Positions 17,992 to 25,571 of a DNA stretch of 64,000 nt are shown one piece after another. Position numbers and translations under genes: made by a program. The notes beneath the pieces are model-generated. The model ran no database searches. It was not told the DNA's origin and worked only from the letters and a program-made list of their open reading frames with translations. Position 1 is the stretch's first letter; every line of letters starts with the position of its first letter. The DNA is from CAZGSV01 sp964528605 (GTDB taxonomy: Bacteria > Armatimonadota > Zipacnadia > CAZGSV01): the NCBI GenBank assembly GCA_964528605.1, contig CAZGSV010000001.1, forward strand, positions 1 to 64,000, read 5' to 3'.

Positions 17992-18422
17992 TCACTCCCG
18001 CCCTCCGACAAGTCAACTATCTCGAAGGCGCCCTCTTTGGGCTCCTCGCCTTCGGTGGACTGCACCGGCACGTCGCTGGGGGTGAAGATGTAGACGTCCG
18101 GCCGGATCCTGCGGGCGTAGCCGTCTATGGCGTAGCAGACGCCGGAGAGGAAGGTGATCATCCTGCGCCGCTCGGGGGCGGGAGCGTTGCCTTCCAGAGT
18201 CACGATGACGGGGACGCCCATCTTCAGGAAGTCGGCGGCGTCCTGCACGTCCTCGAAAGTGCGCAGGGTGTGGTCAACGATGGTCTTCTCGCGGCGGAAG
18301 TGACTCTTGGAGAGTGGGCTGGGATTGTCTCCCCGCTGGATCTTGAGGCCCGGCCTGGGGGTCTCGGGGGTCTCCTCCAGGCTAATCCAGGTCTTGATCC
18401 TATGAAGCAATCCGTCGGCCAT
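17985..18422 (-). CDS. sepF: Cell division protein SepF
   Basis: From the ATG at 18422 (AAGGAGG seven bases upstream) the protein has 145 residues. It begins with an amphipathic membrane-targeting helix (MADGLLHRIKTWISLEE). It contains the SepF core: VDHTLRTFEDVQDAADFLKMGVPVIVTLEG, MITFLSGVCYAIDGYARRI and YIFTPSDVPV. SepF bundles FtsZ and anchors the Z-ring. It is the first gene of the sepF-proC-yggT-divIVA-CPBP-DUF167 unit. The reading frame extends further upstream, but residues before this ATG show no similarity to SepF. Confidence 0.93.
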   Translation of the reverse strand: MADGLLHRIKTWISLEETPETPRPGLKIQRGDNPSPLSKSHFRREKTIVDHTLRTFEDVQDAADFLKMGVPVIVTLEGNAPAPERRRMITFLSGVCYAIDGYARRIRPDVYIFTPSDVPVQSTEGEEPKEGAFEIVDLSEGGSEW

Positions 18423-18686
18423 TTGCCACCCTCCTTGGGCGCTGGCGCTCGCCAGTCTGTTCTCCGGCTCACGGGCTAGGTTCGTGTTCACCAGGCTCTG
18501 TCGTCCCTTCCCATACCGCAGGGCGGCGACCCTAAGCGGTGCCACATCTGCCTACTCGCTTACATAACCCCCGCAGGCAGACCTCGGTTCACGGGGAGGG
18601 ATAGGCGCCTTGCGGGCGGTGGCACGCGTGGCCAGGCAGGTCCAAAGGGGGCAAAAGAGGCCGGGCGCCTGTGTTCCCTCGGACCG

Positions 18687-19421
18687 CTACTGCTGCGCGG
18701 CGGAAGTGGGACCCAGTATCTCCTCGACGAAGTGCCTGCAGGCGAGGAGGCCAGCACTGGGGTCGCCTTCCGACTCGTACTCCAGGCAGAGATAGCCGCC
18801 GTACTGACTGGCGCGTAGTTCCAGCACCACGTCGGCGATGCGAGCGCTGCCGCGACCGAAGGGGACATTGGTGTGGCTGCCTGGCTCGAGCACATCTTTC
18901 AGGTGCACGTGCACCAGGCGGCTTTGCAGTGCGTGGTAAGCCTCCAGCGGGTCGCAGCCGGCGGAGGCGAAGTGGCCGGTATCGAAGTTGACCCCGACGC
19001 GCGGCGACAGCCGCGCGAGCACCGGGAGCAGATCGTCGGGCAACTCGAAGGACTCCTGCCAGTGGTTCTCGATCCCGAAGCGGAGATCGTACTGCTCGCA
19101 CAGGTCAGCTATGTCGTCCACGACCCTGGGGCTCGCGCAGCCGTTGACGACGCCGACGCCCAGGGCGCGGGCGAAATCGAAGGCGGCTTCCATCCGGCCC
19201 ACGTCCTCCTCGGAGAACGAGCCCACGTGGTAGGCCTCCATCTGGAGGTGGGCCTCTTGGGCGAGGCGGCGCACGGCGGCGGGGTCGCCCCCCCCGTCAA
19301 AACTGGCCTTGCCGTCGCTGTGACCGGCCCAAACCTCGACCGCCCGAAAGCCGAGGCGCGCCACCTTCTTGAGCGCCTCTGCCAAGGGGTCGCGGTGATA
19401 GCAGTAGGTGATGCAACTCAT
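18687..19421 (-). CDS. Sugar phosphate isomerase/epimerase (xylose isomerase-like TIM barrel)
   Basis: From ATG 19421 (MSCITYCYHRDP) the protein has 244 residues. The AP-endonuclease-2/xylose-isomerase fold is shown by FRAVEVWAGH, LRFGIENHWQ (Glu ligand), VGVNFDTGHFASAG (Asp and His), LVHVHLKDV (His) and YLCLEYESEGDP (terminal Glu). All the usual divalent-metal ligands are present, so an active isomerase or epimerase is expected. The substrate is unknown; inositol- or ketose-type sugars are typical for relatives. Confidence 0.85.
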   Translation of the reverse strand: MSCITYCYHRDPLAEALKKVARLGFRAVEVWAGHSDGKASFDGGGDPAAVRRLAQEAHLQMEAYHVGSFSEEDVGRMEAAFDFARALGVGVVNGCASPRVVDDIADLCEQYDLRFGIENHWQESFELPDDLLPVLARLSPRVGVNFDTGHFASAGCDPLEAYHALQSRLVHVHLKDVLEPGSHTNVPFGRGSARIADVVLELRASQYGGYLCLEYESEGDPSAGLLACRHFVEEILGPTSAAQQ

Positions 19422-19542
19422 TTCCACAACGACCACTCCCCTGCAGGCGCCAAGCCTACAGGCCCAGAGTAGCACGGGCTTGCGCCCTGCCGCAAAGGGC
19501 AACGCCCTAATTCGCTAATTCGGGCAGAGATTCGGGGACAGA

Positions 19543-20172
19543 CTACGGCGGCGGGGTGAGGCCCAGCAGGGCGGCGATCTCGATAGCGCGCTCGCCCGGC
19601 CGCAGTATGCGAGGCGGCACCGCCGAGAGGTCCACCACGAGAGAAGGGGCCCGCCGGGGCAGCACCCCGCCGTCAAGCAGCAGGGCAAGCGCCCCGCCCA
19701 ACTCCTCTGCCACCTTGCTGGCCTCCCGTATATCCCCCCCTCCCGAAAGGTTCGCGCTGGTGGTAGCCAGCGGACCGCCCAATGCGCGCAGCAGGTCAAG
19801 GCAGAAGGCGTGGTCGGGGACGCGCACGCCGACGGTTCCTCCTTCGCCGGTGACGCCGGGCGGGAACCTCTGCAGCGCGCGCAGAACGACCGTCAGTGGC
19901 CCGGGCCAGAAGCGCCGCATTACCCTCTCGTGGTCGGGCAAGGCAGGCCGGCCGAGGCGCAACGCCTCCTCCACGTTCGACACGAACAGCGTGAGAGGCT
20001 TTACGCCCGCGCGGCCCTTGATGGCAAATACCTGCGCCGCGGCGCCCTCGTTGTGCGCGTCGCAGGCCAGGCCGTATACGGTGTCGGTAGGAAGAGCGAT
20101 CACGCCCCCCCCGCGCAGGGCTTTCGTCGCGGCACGCAACGCCTCGGGGTGGGCTATGTCAATTGTGCGCAT
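19543..20172 (-). CDS. tsaC: Threonylcarbamoyl-AMP synthase (Sua5/YciO/YrdC family)
   Basis: A 209-residue protein with the YrdC signature IALPTDTVYGLACDA, then FAIKGRAGVKPLTLFV (KGR in place of KxR), RRFWPGPLTVVL, VGVRVPDHAFCLDLL and PLATTSANLSGGGD. The enzyme makes threonylcarbamoyl-adenylate for the t6A37 modification of ANN-decoding tRNAs. Length fits the short TsaC form. Its start overlaps the prmC stop by 14 bp, matching the common prmC-tsaC pairing. Confidence 0.95.
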   Translation of the reverse strand: MRTIDIAHPEALRAATKALRGGGVIALPTDTVYGLACDAHNEGAAAQVFAIKGRAGVKPLTLFVSNVEEALRLGRPALPDHERVMRRFWPGPLTVVLRALQRFPPGVTGEGGTVGVRVPDHAFCLDLLRALGGPLATTSANLSGGGDIREASKVAEELGGALALLLDGGVLPRRAPSLVVDLSAVPPRILRPGERAIEIAALLGLTPPP

Positions 20173-21055
20173 ATGCGATCACGGCACGCTGGACACCGCC
20201 GTAGTCTCGGACCCATTCCAGTGACTCCCATACTCCAATCCGCTTCACGAGCGCTTCGACCTCAGCCCATTGCCCCGCGCCTACCTCCAGCGCCATAAGC
20301 CGAGGCGGTGTGGGCAGCGCGGCCACCTGCTCAAGGAGCCGCCCGATCGCGGCCAGCCCGTCCTCGCCACCATCAAGCGCCTGACGAGGCTCCCACAGGC
20401 GTATCTCCGGCTCTAGGCTGTCTATCACCCCGCGCTCGACGTAAGGCAGGTTGGCAACGAGCGCGTAGGGCGCGCACGGGCGCACGGCGCGCAGGAGGTC
20501 CGCCCGAGCGACCAAGACGCGCCGACCCAGCCCGAGGGCCGTCGCGTTATCCCGCGCTAGCGCGACTGCGTCCCACGAGATGTCGAGCAGCAGCGCCCTT
20601 GCTGCGGCGCCCAGCAAGCAAAGGGAAATCCCGATGACGCCGCTGCCGCAGCCGACGTCTACGGCGGTGAGGCCCCGCAAGCCGAGTCGCGACAGACGCT
20701 GAGCGACTGCTTCAACCCAGATCTCGGTCTCGGGCCGCGGCACTAGAACCGCCGGGGTGATGGAGAAGCGCCAGTTGAGAAACTGAGTGGTGCCAACGAT
20801 GTAGGGGAGCGGCTCGCGTGCGGCCCGGCGCCGGAGCGCATCTCGCAGGCGCGCGCGCTCGCCCTGCGAGAGAAGCACGTTCTCCCGGAGCATCAGGTCC
20901 GCCTCGTCGAGTCGGAGCACCTCGCGCACCAGCCAGCGGGCCTCGCGCAAGGCCTCGCCGAGTCCGGCTGCGCTGAGCGCCGAGGTCGCCTGCTGGAGGA
21001 AGGCGCTGAGGGAGGTTGGCTGTTCGGCGGCATTAGGGGCCAAGGTCACGGCCAT
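20159..21055 (-). CDS. prmC: Peptide chain release factor N5-glutamine methyltransferase
   Basis: An approximately 298-residue class I SAM methyltransferase. It has the PrmC N-terminal helical domain (EARWLVREVLRLDEADLMLREN), PLPYIVGTTQFLNWRF, VLVPRPETEIWVEA, the SAM loop AVDVGCGSGVIGISL, and the catalytic segment VANLPYVE. The canonical tetrapeptide is NPPY; here it is NLPY. The start is ambiguous: ATG 21055 directly abuts GGAG, while GTG 21049 would be 6 bases after it. A transposase remnant lies immediately upstream and has replaced the normal upstream gene context (prfA is usual). Confidence 0.9.
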   Translation of the reverse strand: MAVTLAPNAAEQPTSLSAFLQQATSALSAAGLGEALREARWLVREVLRLDEADLMLRENVLLSQGERARLRDALRRRAAREPLPYIVGTTQFLNWRFSITPAVLVPRPETEIWVEAVAQRLSRLGLRGLTAVDVGCGSGVIGISLCLLGAAARALLLDISWDAVALARDNATALGLGRRVLVARADLLRAVRPCAPYALVANLPYVERGVIDSLEPEIRLWEPRQALDGGEDGLAAIGRLLEQVAALPTPPRLMALEVGAGQWAEVEALVKRIGVWESLEWVRDYGGVQRAVIAYAHN

Positions 21056-21080
21056 CTCCGCGTGGTGGTACGTTGTGCCG

Positions 21081-21296
21081 CTAATCATAGCAGGCGAGCG
21101 CGCCGCTGGGCAGCAGGTCCGCCGCATAGCGAGGCCGCCCTTCCTCGTTCTCCCGTACCCGGAAGCCCAGCGCCCTAAGGTCCAACCCCTCCACAGACTC
21201 CCGAATGAAGCGGGCCGGATGGTCCGCGGGCGCCCACTCCTCCAACGCCGGAGGAAACGGATACACCCTCCCATACTCCGCCCCGATCTCCTCCAT
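21081..21296 (-). pseudogene. Truncated IS1182-type transposase, N-terminal fragment
   Basis: A 71-codon frame reads PFPPALEEWAPADHPARFI, ESVEGLDLRALGF and EEGRPRYAADLL. This is the N-terminal DUF772 region of IS1182/IS5-group transposases (typical form: PDHLARFIvevVe..DLs.l...GRP.Y.P..LLkl). It stops at ACYD after the point where LLLKVWLYGY would continue, so the catalytic DDE domain is missing. The remaining IS sequence is gone and prmC begins within about 30 bp. The upstream flank (21343-21378) preserves an apparent IS terminus. Confidence 0.75.
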
Positions 21297-21342
21297 CCCT
21301 TACCTCCTCCCCCCTCCCATGCTATCCCTATACCCACCCGAG

Positions 21343-21378
21343 GAGGTTTTGAGGCAGGCTCTGCCCGCTCGCCCCTAC
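21343..21378 (-). repeat. IS terminus joined to a GTAGGGGCG half-palindrome
   Basis: On the minus strand, GTAGGGGCG (21378-21370) is followed about 9 bases later by GAGCCTGCCTCAAAACCTC (21361-21343), then the transposase remnant. The same arrangement, with GAGTCTGTCTCAAAACCTC (two mismatches in 19), forms the left end of the MITE at 23997. This marks a shared IS family terminus. The TAG in GTAGGG is also the stop codon of the neighbouring minus-strand gene. Confidence 0.65.
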
Positions 21379-22337
21379 AGCCCGCCCCGGCTCGTCATCA
21401 CTACGTAATCGTCAATCGCCTCGGTCGAATCCTGGCACCAGTGGAAGCCGCGCACTGCCCCCGCCGCCTCCACGCTCAGCGCCACGTCCATTATGGTGCC
21501 GTCCTTCACGTTCCCGCCGAAAGCCTCGAGTGGGAAGCCCATCTCCAGCCGGTTGCCAAGGAAGACCGCTGCGCCCATGTCCTCGCGAATCTCCTTCATC
21601 CCCTCGTAGGTCTGCGGCCCCAGTTCGTCATTGCCCGGACCCCAGTAGGTGATGAAGGTGCGGAAGCGGCTGAGCGGGTGTGCCGGCGGGTTGCCGTAGC
21701 CCACCTCGAAGGCGTAATCCGAGCCGATGTTGGCGGGGCAGTACCAGTCGGTGTACTGGGCGTACTGCGGCGGCAGGCTCGGATCGAAGGTGTGAAAACC
21801 CGTGTTCATGTTGTTGTCCACGTCGAGGTGGACCATGAGGAAGTAGGCGTCCTTGGCGTCCGGCGCGCCGATCATCATGATGCCCTCGGGCGCCACTTCC
21901 ACATAAACGTACAGGTACTTGTCGTCGTTGGTGAACTTCCACTGCCGTATGTCCACGTCGGGGTCGGGAATGTCGGCATAGGAGACGGGGTCCTGCGGAT
22001 GGCGGGCATCGGGATCCCAGGCCGGGTCGGGCAAGGCAGGGATGGAGTCCCAGTCGCTGAAGTCACCGTCGAGGATTATCTTGCAGGGCGCGAACGAACT
22101 CACGTAACTGCCGGACCAGCGGAAGGCCTCCCAGGGCCAGGCCGGATCCACGGTCGGAACCGTGCCGCGCGGCGGATTGATCTGGGGCTGCCACAGTTCG
22201 GCCGGGGAAATCGGCCGCCCCTGCATGACTCCTTCTTCCTGCGCGCCCACCGGCGCGGCACGCCACACCGCGCAGCAAGCCAGCAGCGCCACCGCCGCCG
22301 CCATCAATGTCCAGCGCGCGAACGGACTACACCTCAT
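21375..22337 (-). CDS. Secreted protein with CBM9/DOMON-like domain
   Basis: The start is ATG 22337, giving about 320 residues with a signal peptide (MRCSPFARWTLMAAAVALLACCAVWRAAP, cleavage near VGAQ). The body shows KIILDGDFSDWDSIPALPD and KYLYVYVEVAPEG, then dense Asp/Asn/aromatic segments, ending FHWCQDSTEAIDDYVVMTSRGGL. The DGDFSDW opening is typical of CBM9-like or heme/sugar-binding DOMON domains in secreted proteins of sugar-degrading bacteria. There is no catalytic motif. Its TAG stop is the TAG of a GTAGGGG repeat, so the original 3' end may have been replaced. Confidence 0.7.
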   Translation of the reverse strand: MRCSPFARWTLMAAAVALLACCAVWRAAPVGAQEEGVMQGRPISPAELWQPQINPPRGTVPTVDPAWPWEAFRWSGSYVSSFAPCKIILDGDFSDWDSIPALPDPAWDPDARHPQDPVSYADIPDPDVDIRQWKFTNDDKYLYVYVEVAPEGIMMIGAPDAKDAYFLMVHLDVDNNMNTGFHTFDPSLPPQYAQYTDWYCPANIGSDYAFEVGYGNPPAHPLSRFRTFITYWGPGNDELGPQTYEGMKEIREDMGAAVFLGNRLEMGFPLEAFGGNVKDGTIMDVALSVEAAGAVRGFHWCQDSTEAIDDYVVMTSRGGL

Positions 22338-22509
22338 TCCGTCTCCGCCTTCCTGTGTTTTCGTGGGCGCCATGCCGGCGCCGATTGGCCGGGCATTGTA
22401 AACGGCGCGCGGCTTATCAACAACAGGCGCGAGGCCGCGCCAGCCGGTGCTGGGCAACCACTCTTCTTCGGCCGGGAAGCGGGAGGTTGCCGCTGCGAGG
22501 CTGCGGCCG

Positions 22510-23808
22510 CTACTTGGGGAACCAGCCCCCCAGCGCCTCGTGGTGCGCCTCAAACAGGTCGTTCACCAGCGACTCTATCTGGTCCAGGCTCAACTCCGCC
22601 GCGGTGTGCGGGTCCATCATCGCCGCGTGGTACACGTGCTCCTTCTTGTGCGTCAGCGCGGCCTCCACCACCAGTTCCTGCACGTTCACGTTAGTGCGGA
22701 TGAGCGCCGCCAACTGCGGCGGCAGGTTGCCGACGTAGCACGGCGTCACGCCGTTCCCGTCGGCCACGCAGGGAACCTCCACGCAGCAGCCCTCCGGCAG
22801 ATTGGGGATGATTCCCGTGTTGAGTTTGCTGCCATGGATGATGCAGGAGGTGTTGGTGTGGTGCGCGTTGATGATGAGCGAGCCGTACTCCGCGGAGCGG
22901 TGCACCTCCACCGGCTGATCGCTCTCCATCGCCGCCTTGTTCTTCTCCCACCATTCGTTGTTGTCGATGCAGCGGCGGACGTATTCGTCAATGGGGATGT
23001 CCAGTTTCTCAACCAGGTCCGGCCGGTCGCGCTTGATGAACCAGGGGTTGTACTCGGCGAAGTGCTCGCTGGACTCGGTCACGAAGTAACCTAAGCGGCG
23101 GAAGGCCTCCCAGCGCACCTTGTTGTGGTTGTAGGTCTCCGGCCTCTTCATCGCCTCCCACAGGCGCGGATAGAGGTCCTCACCGTGGTGTTCGAAGCGC
23201 AGGTAGAAGGCCATGTGGTTGATGCCCGCGCACAGGTAGGACACCTCCTGCGGCGGGAGGTCGAGATAGCGCGCCAGCATGTGCGCCGTGCCCTGCACGC
23301 TGTGGCACAGGCCGACCGCGTGTATCTTGGTCGCCTTCAGCATCGCCCAGGTGAGCATGGCCATGGGGTTGGTGTAGTTGATGAGGATGGCCTTAGGGCA
23401 CACCTCCTCCATGTCCTTGCCCAGGGCGAGCATCACCGGGATGCTGCGCAGCGCGCGAAAGATGCCGCCGATGCCCAAGGTGTCCGCGATCGTCTGCTTC
23501 AGCCCGTACTTCTTCGGCACCTCGAAGTCTATGAGCGTCGCCTCGAAGCCGCCGACCTGAATGGTGTTGATGACATAATCGGCGCCCTCGAGCGCGGGCT
23601 TTCTCTCCAGGTGCGCGGAGATGGTCGCGGGGACGTTGAGCGCGGCCGCGACCTTCCTGGCCATGATCTCCGCGATGCGCAGGCGCTCCGGGTCAATGTC
23701 CATGAGCGCAATATGCGCCTCGGCAAGCGCGGGGAAGGAAAGGATGTCGCCCAGCAGGTTCTTGGTGAACACCACGCTGCCGGCGCCGATCATTGCTATC
23801 TTGGGCAA
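22510..23808 (-). CDS. GH4-family alpha-glycosidase (alpha-galactosidase/glucosidase type)
   Basis: The start chosen is TTG 23808, 10 bases after GAGGAGG, giving about 432 residues starting at PKIAMIGAGSVVFTKNL, the NAD-binding loop. GH4 hallmarks follow: ALMDIDPERL, INTIQVGGFEA, ILINYTNPMAMLTWA, LCHSVQGTA (Cys for Mn2+) and CAGINHMAFY (His for Mn2+). GH4 enzymes use NAD+ and Mn2+ and an oxidation-elimination mechanism. The NTIQVGG and CHS signatures are closest to the MelA-type alpha-galactosidase/alpha-glucuronidase group. No signal peptide, so it acts on imported oligosaccharides. Confidence 0.9.
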   Translation of the reverse strand: MPKIAMIGAGSVVFTKNLLGDILSFPALAEAHIALMDIDPERLRIAEIMARKVAAALNVPATISAHLERKPALEGADYVINTIQVGGFEATLIDFEVPKKYGLKQTIADTLGIGGIFRALRSIPVMLALGKDMEEVCPKAILINYTNPMAMLTWAMLKATKIHAVGLCHSVQGTAHMLARYLDLPPQEVSYLCAGINHMAFYLRFEHHGEDLYPRLWEAMKRPETYNHNKVRWEAFRRLGYFVTESSEHFAEYNPWFIKRDRPDLVEKLDIPIDEYVRRCIDNNEWWEKNKAAMESDQPVEVHRSAEYGSLIINAHHTNTSCIIHGSKLNTGIIPNLPEGCCVEVPCVADGNGVTPCYVGNLPPQLAALIRTNVNVQELVVEAALTHKKEHVYHAAMMDPHTAAELSLDQIESLVNDLFEAHHEALGGWFPK

Positions 23809-23948
23809 GTGAGCTCGGCCTCCTCTAAGCCCTTGCGGGCCCTTGGCTATCCGGTCTCGGGAGCGCCCGAAGTCAGAGCCATAAAGCACAACACCCCTTG
23901 GGTACGCAAGCAGCCCCTATGACCGCGCCTGCTCGAGCGCCAGGAAAC

Positions 23949-24109
23949 GTAGGGACTGGGCTTTAGCCCTGTCCGCCCCGCCAGAAGCGGGGAGCCGTAG
24001 GGGCGTATAGCCGAGTCTGTCTCAAAACCTCGGGATCAGTCGCGCAATCGACGCCTCGGCGCACGGGACATTGACACCGAGCTGTAGGGACCCCCCCTTG
24101 GCGGGGTCC
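23949..24109. repeat. Cluster of GTAGGG-type hairpin repeats
   Basis: Three hairpins are visible. GTAGGGAC leads into GGAC.GGGCT/AGCCC.GTCC (23953-23974). CCCCGC/GCGGGG lies at 23976-23992. A second GTAGGGAC leads into GGACCCC/GGGGTCC (24088-24109), inside the MITE-like element. Stems differ in sequence but keep complementarity. The 375-bp gap between the GH4 and GH29 genes holds only these repeats and the MITE. Confidence 0.65.
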
Positions 24110-24167
24110 GCCCTTCTGAGGACGCCTAGCGTGGTGTTTTGAGACGACCTAAGCAATACGCCCCTAC
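23997..24167. mobile_element. MITE-like element derived from the IS1182-type IS
   Basis: A 171-bp element bounded by perfect 12-bp inverted arms, GTAGGGGCGTAT (23997-24008) and ATACGCCCCTAC (24156-24167). Inside are perfect 10-bp arms, GTCTCAAAAC (24019-24028) and GTTTTGAGAC (24136-24145), and between the two sets the arms remain partly complementary. The GAGTCTGTCTCAAAACCTC end matches the terminus beside the truncated transposase 2.7 kb away at 17 of 19 positions. The interior has no coding capacity. Either a MITE inserted into a GTAGGGGCG palindrome, or the palindrome is part of the IS end. Confidence 0.65.
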
Positions 24168-24183
24168 GCTCTCTCGCCGCCCC

Positions 24184-25377
24184 CTAGCACGCCTCCGGTT
24201 TGCCCTCCAGTTTGAGCACAATCACGGAGTCGTAGGGGTCCGGCGCCTTCTTGGGCAAGCCGCGGATGAACAGCCGGTCGCCCTTCTGCACCGGCTCGGC
24301 CTGCTGGCCGGTGGCGAGCAGATGGGCCGAGCGCACCTTGCTCTTTACGCCCGCGATGCAGACTTCCTCGCCGGGCCAGCGCACCACGTGCAGGTAAACG
24401 ACGTTCCCCTTGGCGGTGGTCATGCCGACCATGCCGCCGCCGAAGGGGCAGCGCTCCGACCCATAAATGGACTCGCCGTTGACCTTCATCCAGGCGCCGA
24501 CCTCCTGCAACCGCTTGACCGAGGGCTGCGGGATGGTGCCGTCGGACTTGGGGCCGACGTTGAGCAGCAAGTTGCCGGCGCCGCTGGCGCAGCGCACCAA
24601 GTTGTAGATCAACTGCATCGTGCTCTTCCAGTTGTTGTCGCCCGCGGAGTAGCCCCAATTGTCATTAAGGGTCATGCACGATTCCCAGTTGCGCCCGCCC
24701 TTGGAGGCGCTGATGTGCTGCTCCGGGGTGTCGTGGTCTTCGGGCAAGCCCGAGCGGTCGTTGATGATGATGCGCGGCTGCAACTCGCGCACCATCGCGT
24801 TCAACTCGCGCGAGCGCCAGGCATTCGCGTCGTGGGGCCAGGCGCCGTCGTACCAGAGAATGTCGAGGCGGCCGTAGAGAGTACACAACTCGCGCACCTG
24901 CGCATGCACGTAGTCTACCAACTTGCGGAAGCCCTTGGGGTCCTTCTCCGGCCCCGCCCAGTAGGCGGGCCAGCGCCAGTCGAGCAGGGAGTGGTAGAAG
25001 CCGACCTTGAGCCCCGCCTTGCGAGCCGCCCGCACGTACTCCGCGCACAGGTCCCTGCCCGCCGCCGTCTTGGGCGCCGTGTAGTCCGAGACCTTGCTGT
25101 CGAAGAGCGAGAAGCCATCATGGTGCCGTGAGGTCAGCACCATGTACTTCATTCCGGCCTCCTTCGCCAGCCAGGCCCACTCGTCCGGCTCGTACTTCTT
25201 CGGGTTGAACCTCTTGGCGAGCGGAGCATACTCCTCCACCGGGATACGCTCCACGTGCATCACCCACTCGCCGCGGGCGGGGATGGAATAAACGCCCCAG
25301 TGGATGAACATTCCAAAGCGCGCCTGATTCCACCAGCGCATCCGCTCTTCCTGTGAAACCTGTTCTTTAGTGGCCAT
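24184..25377 (-). CDS. Alpha-L-fucosidase, GH29
   Basis: A 397-residue protein with ATG 25377 preceded by GGAGGAG at good spacing. GH29 signatures: WWNQARFGMFIHWGVYSIPARGEW, KYMVLTSRHHDGFSLFDSKVSDYTA, and DILWYDGAWP, where the Asp near residue 177 is the nucleophile; a small C-terminal beta-sandwich domain follows. It hydrolyses alpha-L-fucose from glycans with retention. No signal peptide is evident, so the enzyme is probably cytoplasmic, like its GH4 neighbour. It is read divergently from the DUF6785-type transporter-like gene. Confidence 0.92.
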   Translation of the reverse strand: MATKEQVSQEERMRWWNQARFGMFIHWGVYSIPARGEWVMHVERIPVEEYAPLAKRFNPKKYEPDEWAWLAKEAGMKYMVLTSRHHDGFSLFDSKVSDYTAPKTAAGRDLCAEYVRAARKAGLKVGFYHSLLDWRWPAYWAGPEKDPKGFRKLVDYVHAQVRELCTLYGRLDILWYDGAWPHDANAWRSRELNAMVRELQPRIIINDRSGLPEDHDTPEQHISASKGGRNWESCMTLNDNWGYSAGDNNWKSTMQLIYNLVRCASGAGNLLLNVGPKSDGTIPQPSVKRLQEVGAWMKVNGESIYGSERCPFGGGMVGMTTAKGNVVYLHVVRWPGEEVCIAGVKSKVRSAHLLATGQQAEPVQKGDRLFIRGLPKKAPDPYDSVIVLKLEGKPEAC

Positions 25378-25571
25378 GCCGCACTCCTCCGAATCGCGAG
25401 AAGAATCGCGCGAACGAAGCCCGCGCTACGTGCGCTGGTCCGCGTTCTGGCCCAATAGAGTACCAGGTCGGCCCGCGGCGGGCAAACGCCGACCAAACGC
25501 CGTCGAACAGGCGCGTTAGATTGCGCGCATGTTGACGCGCCTATCGCGCCCGTTGCTACCATAGGCACGCC

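Noticed and set aside
25533..25557. TTGACG with TACCAT as a promoter for the DUF6785-like gene
   Set aside because: The spacer is 19 bases and the -10 match is weak; not reported as a feature.
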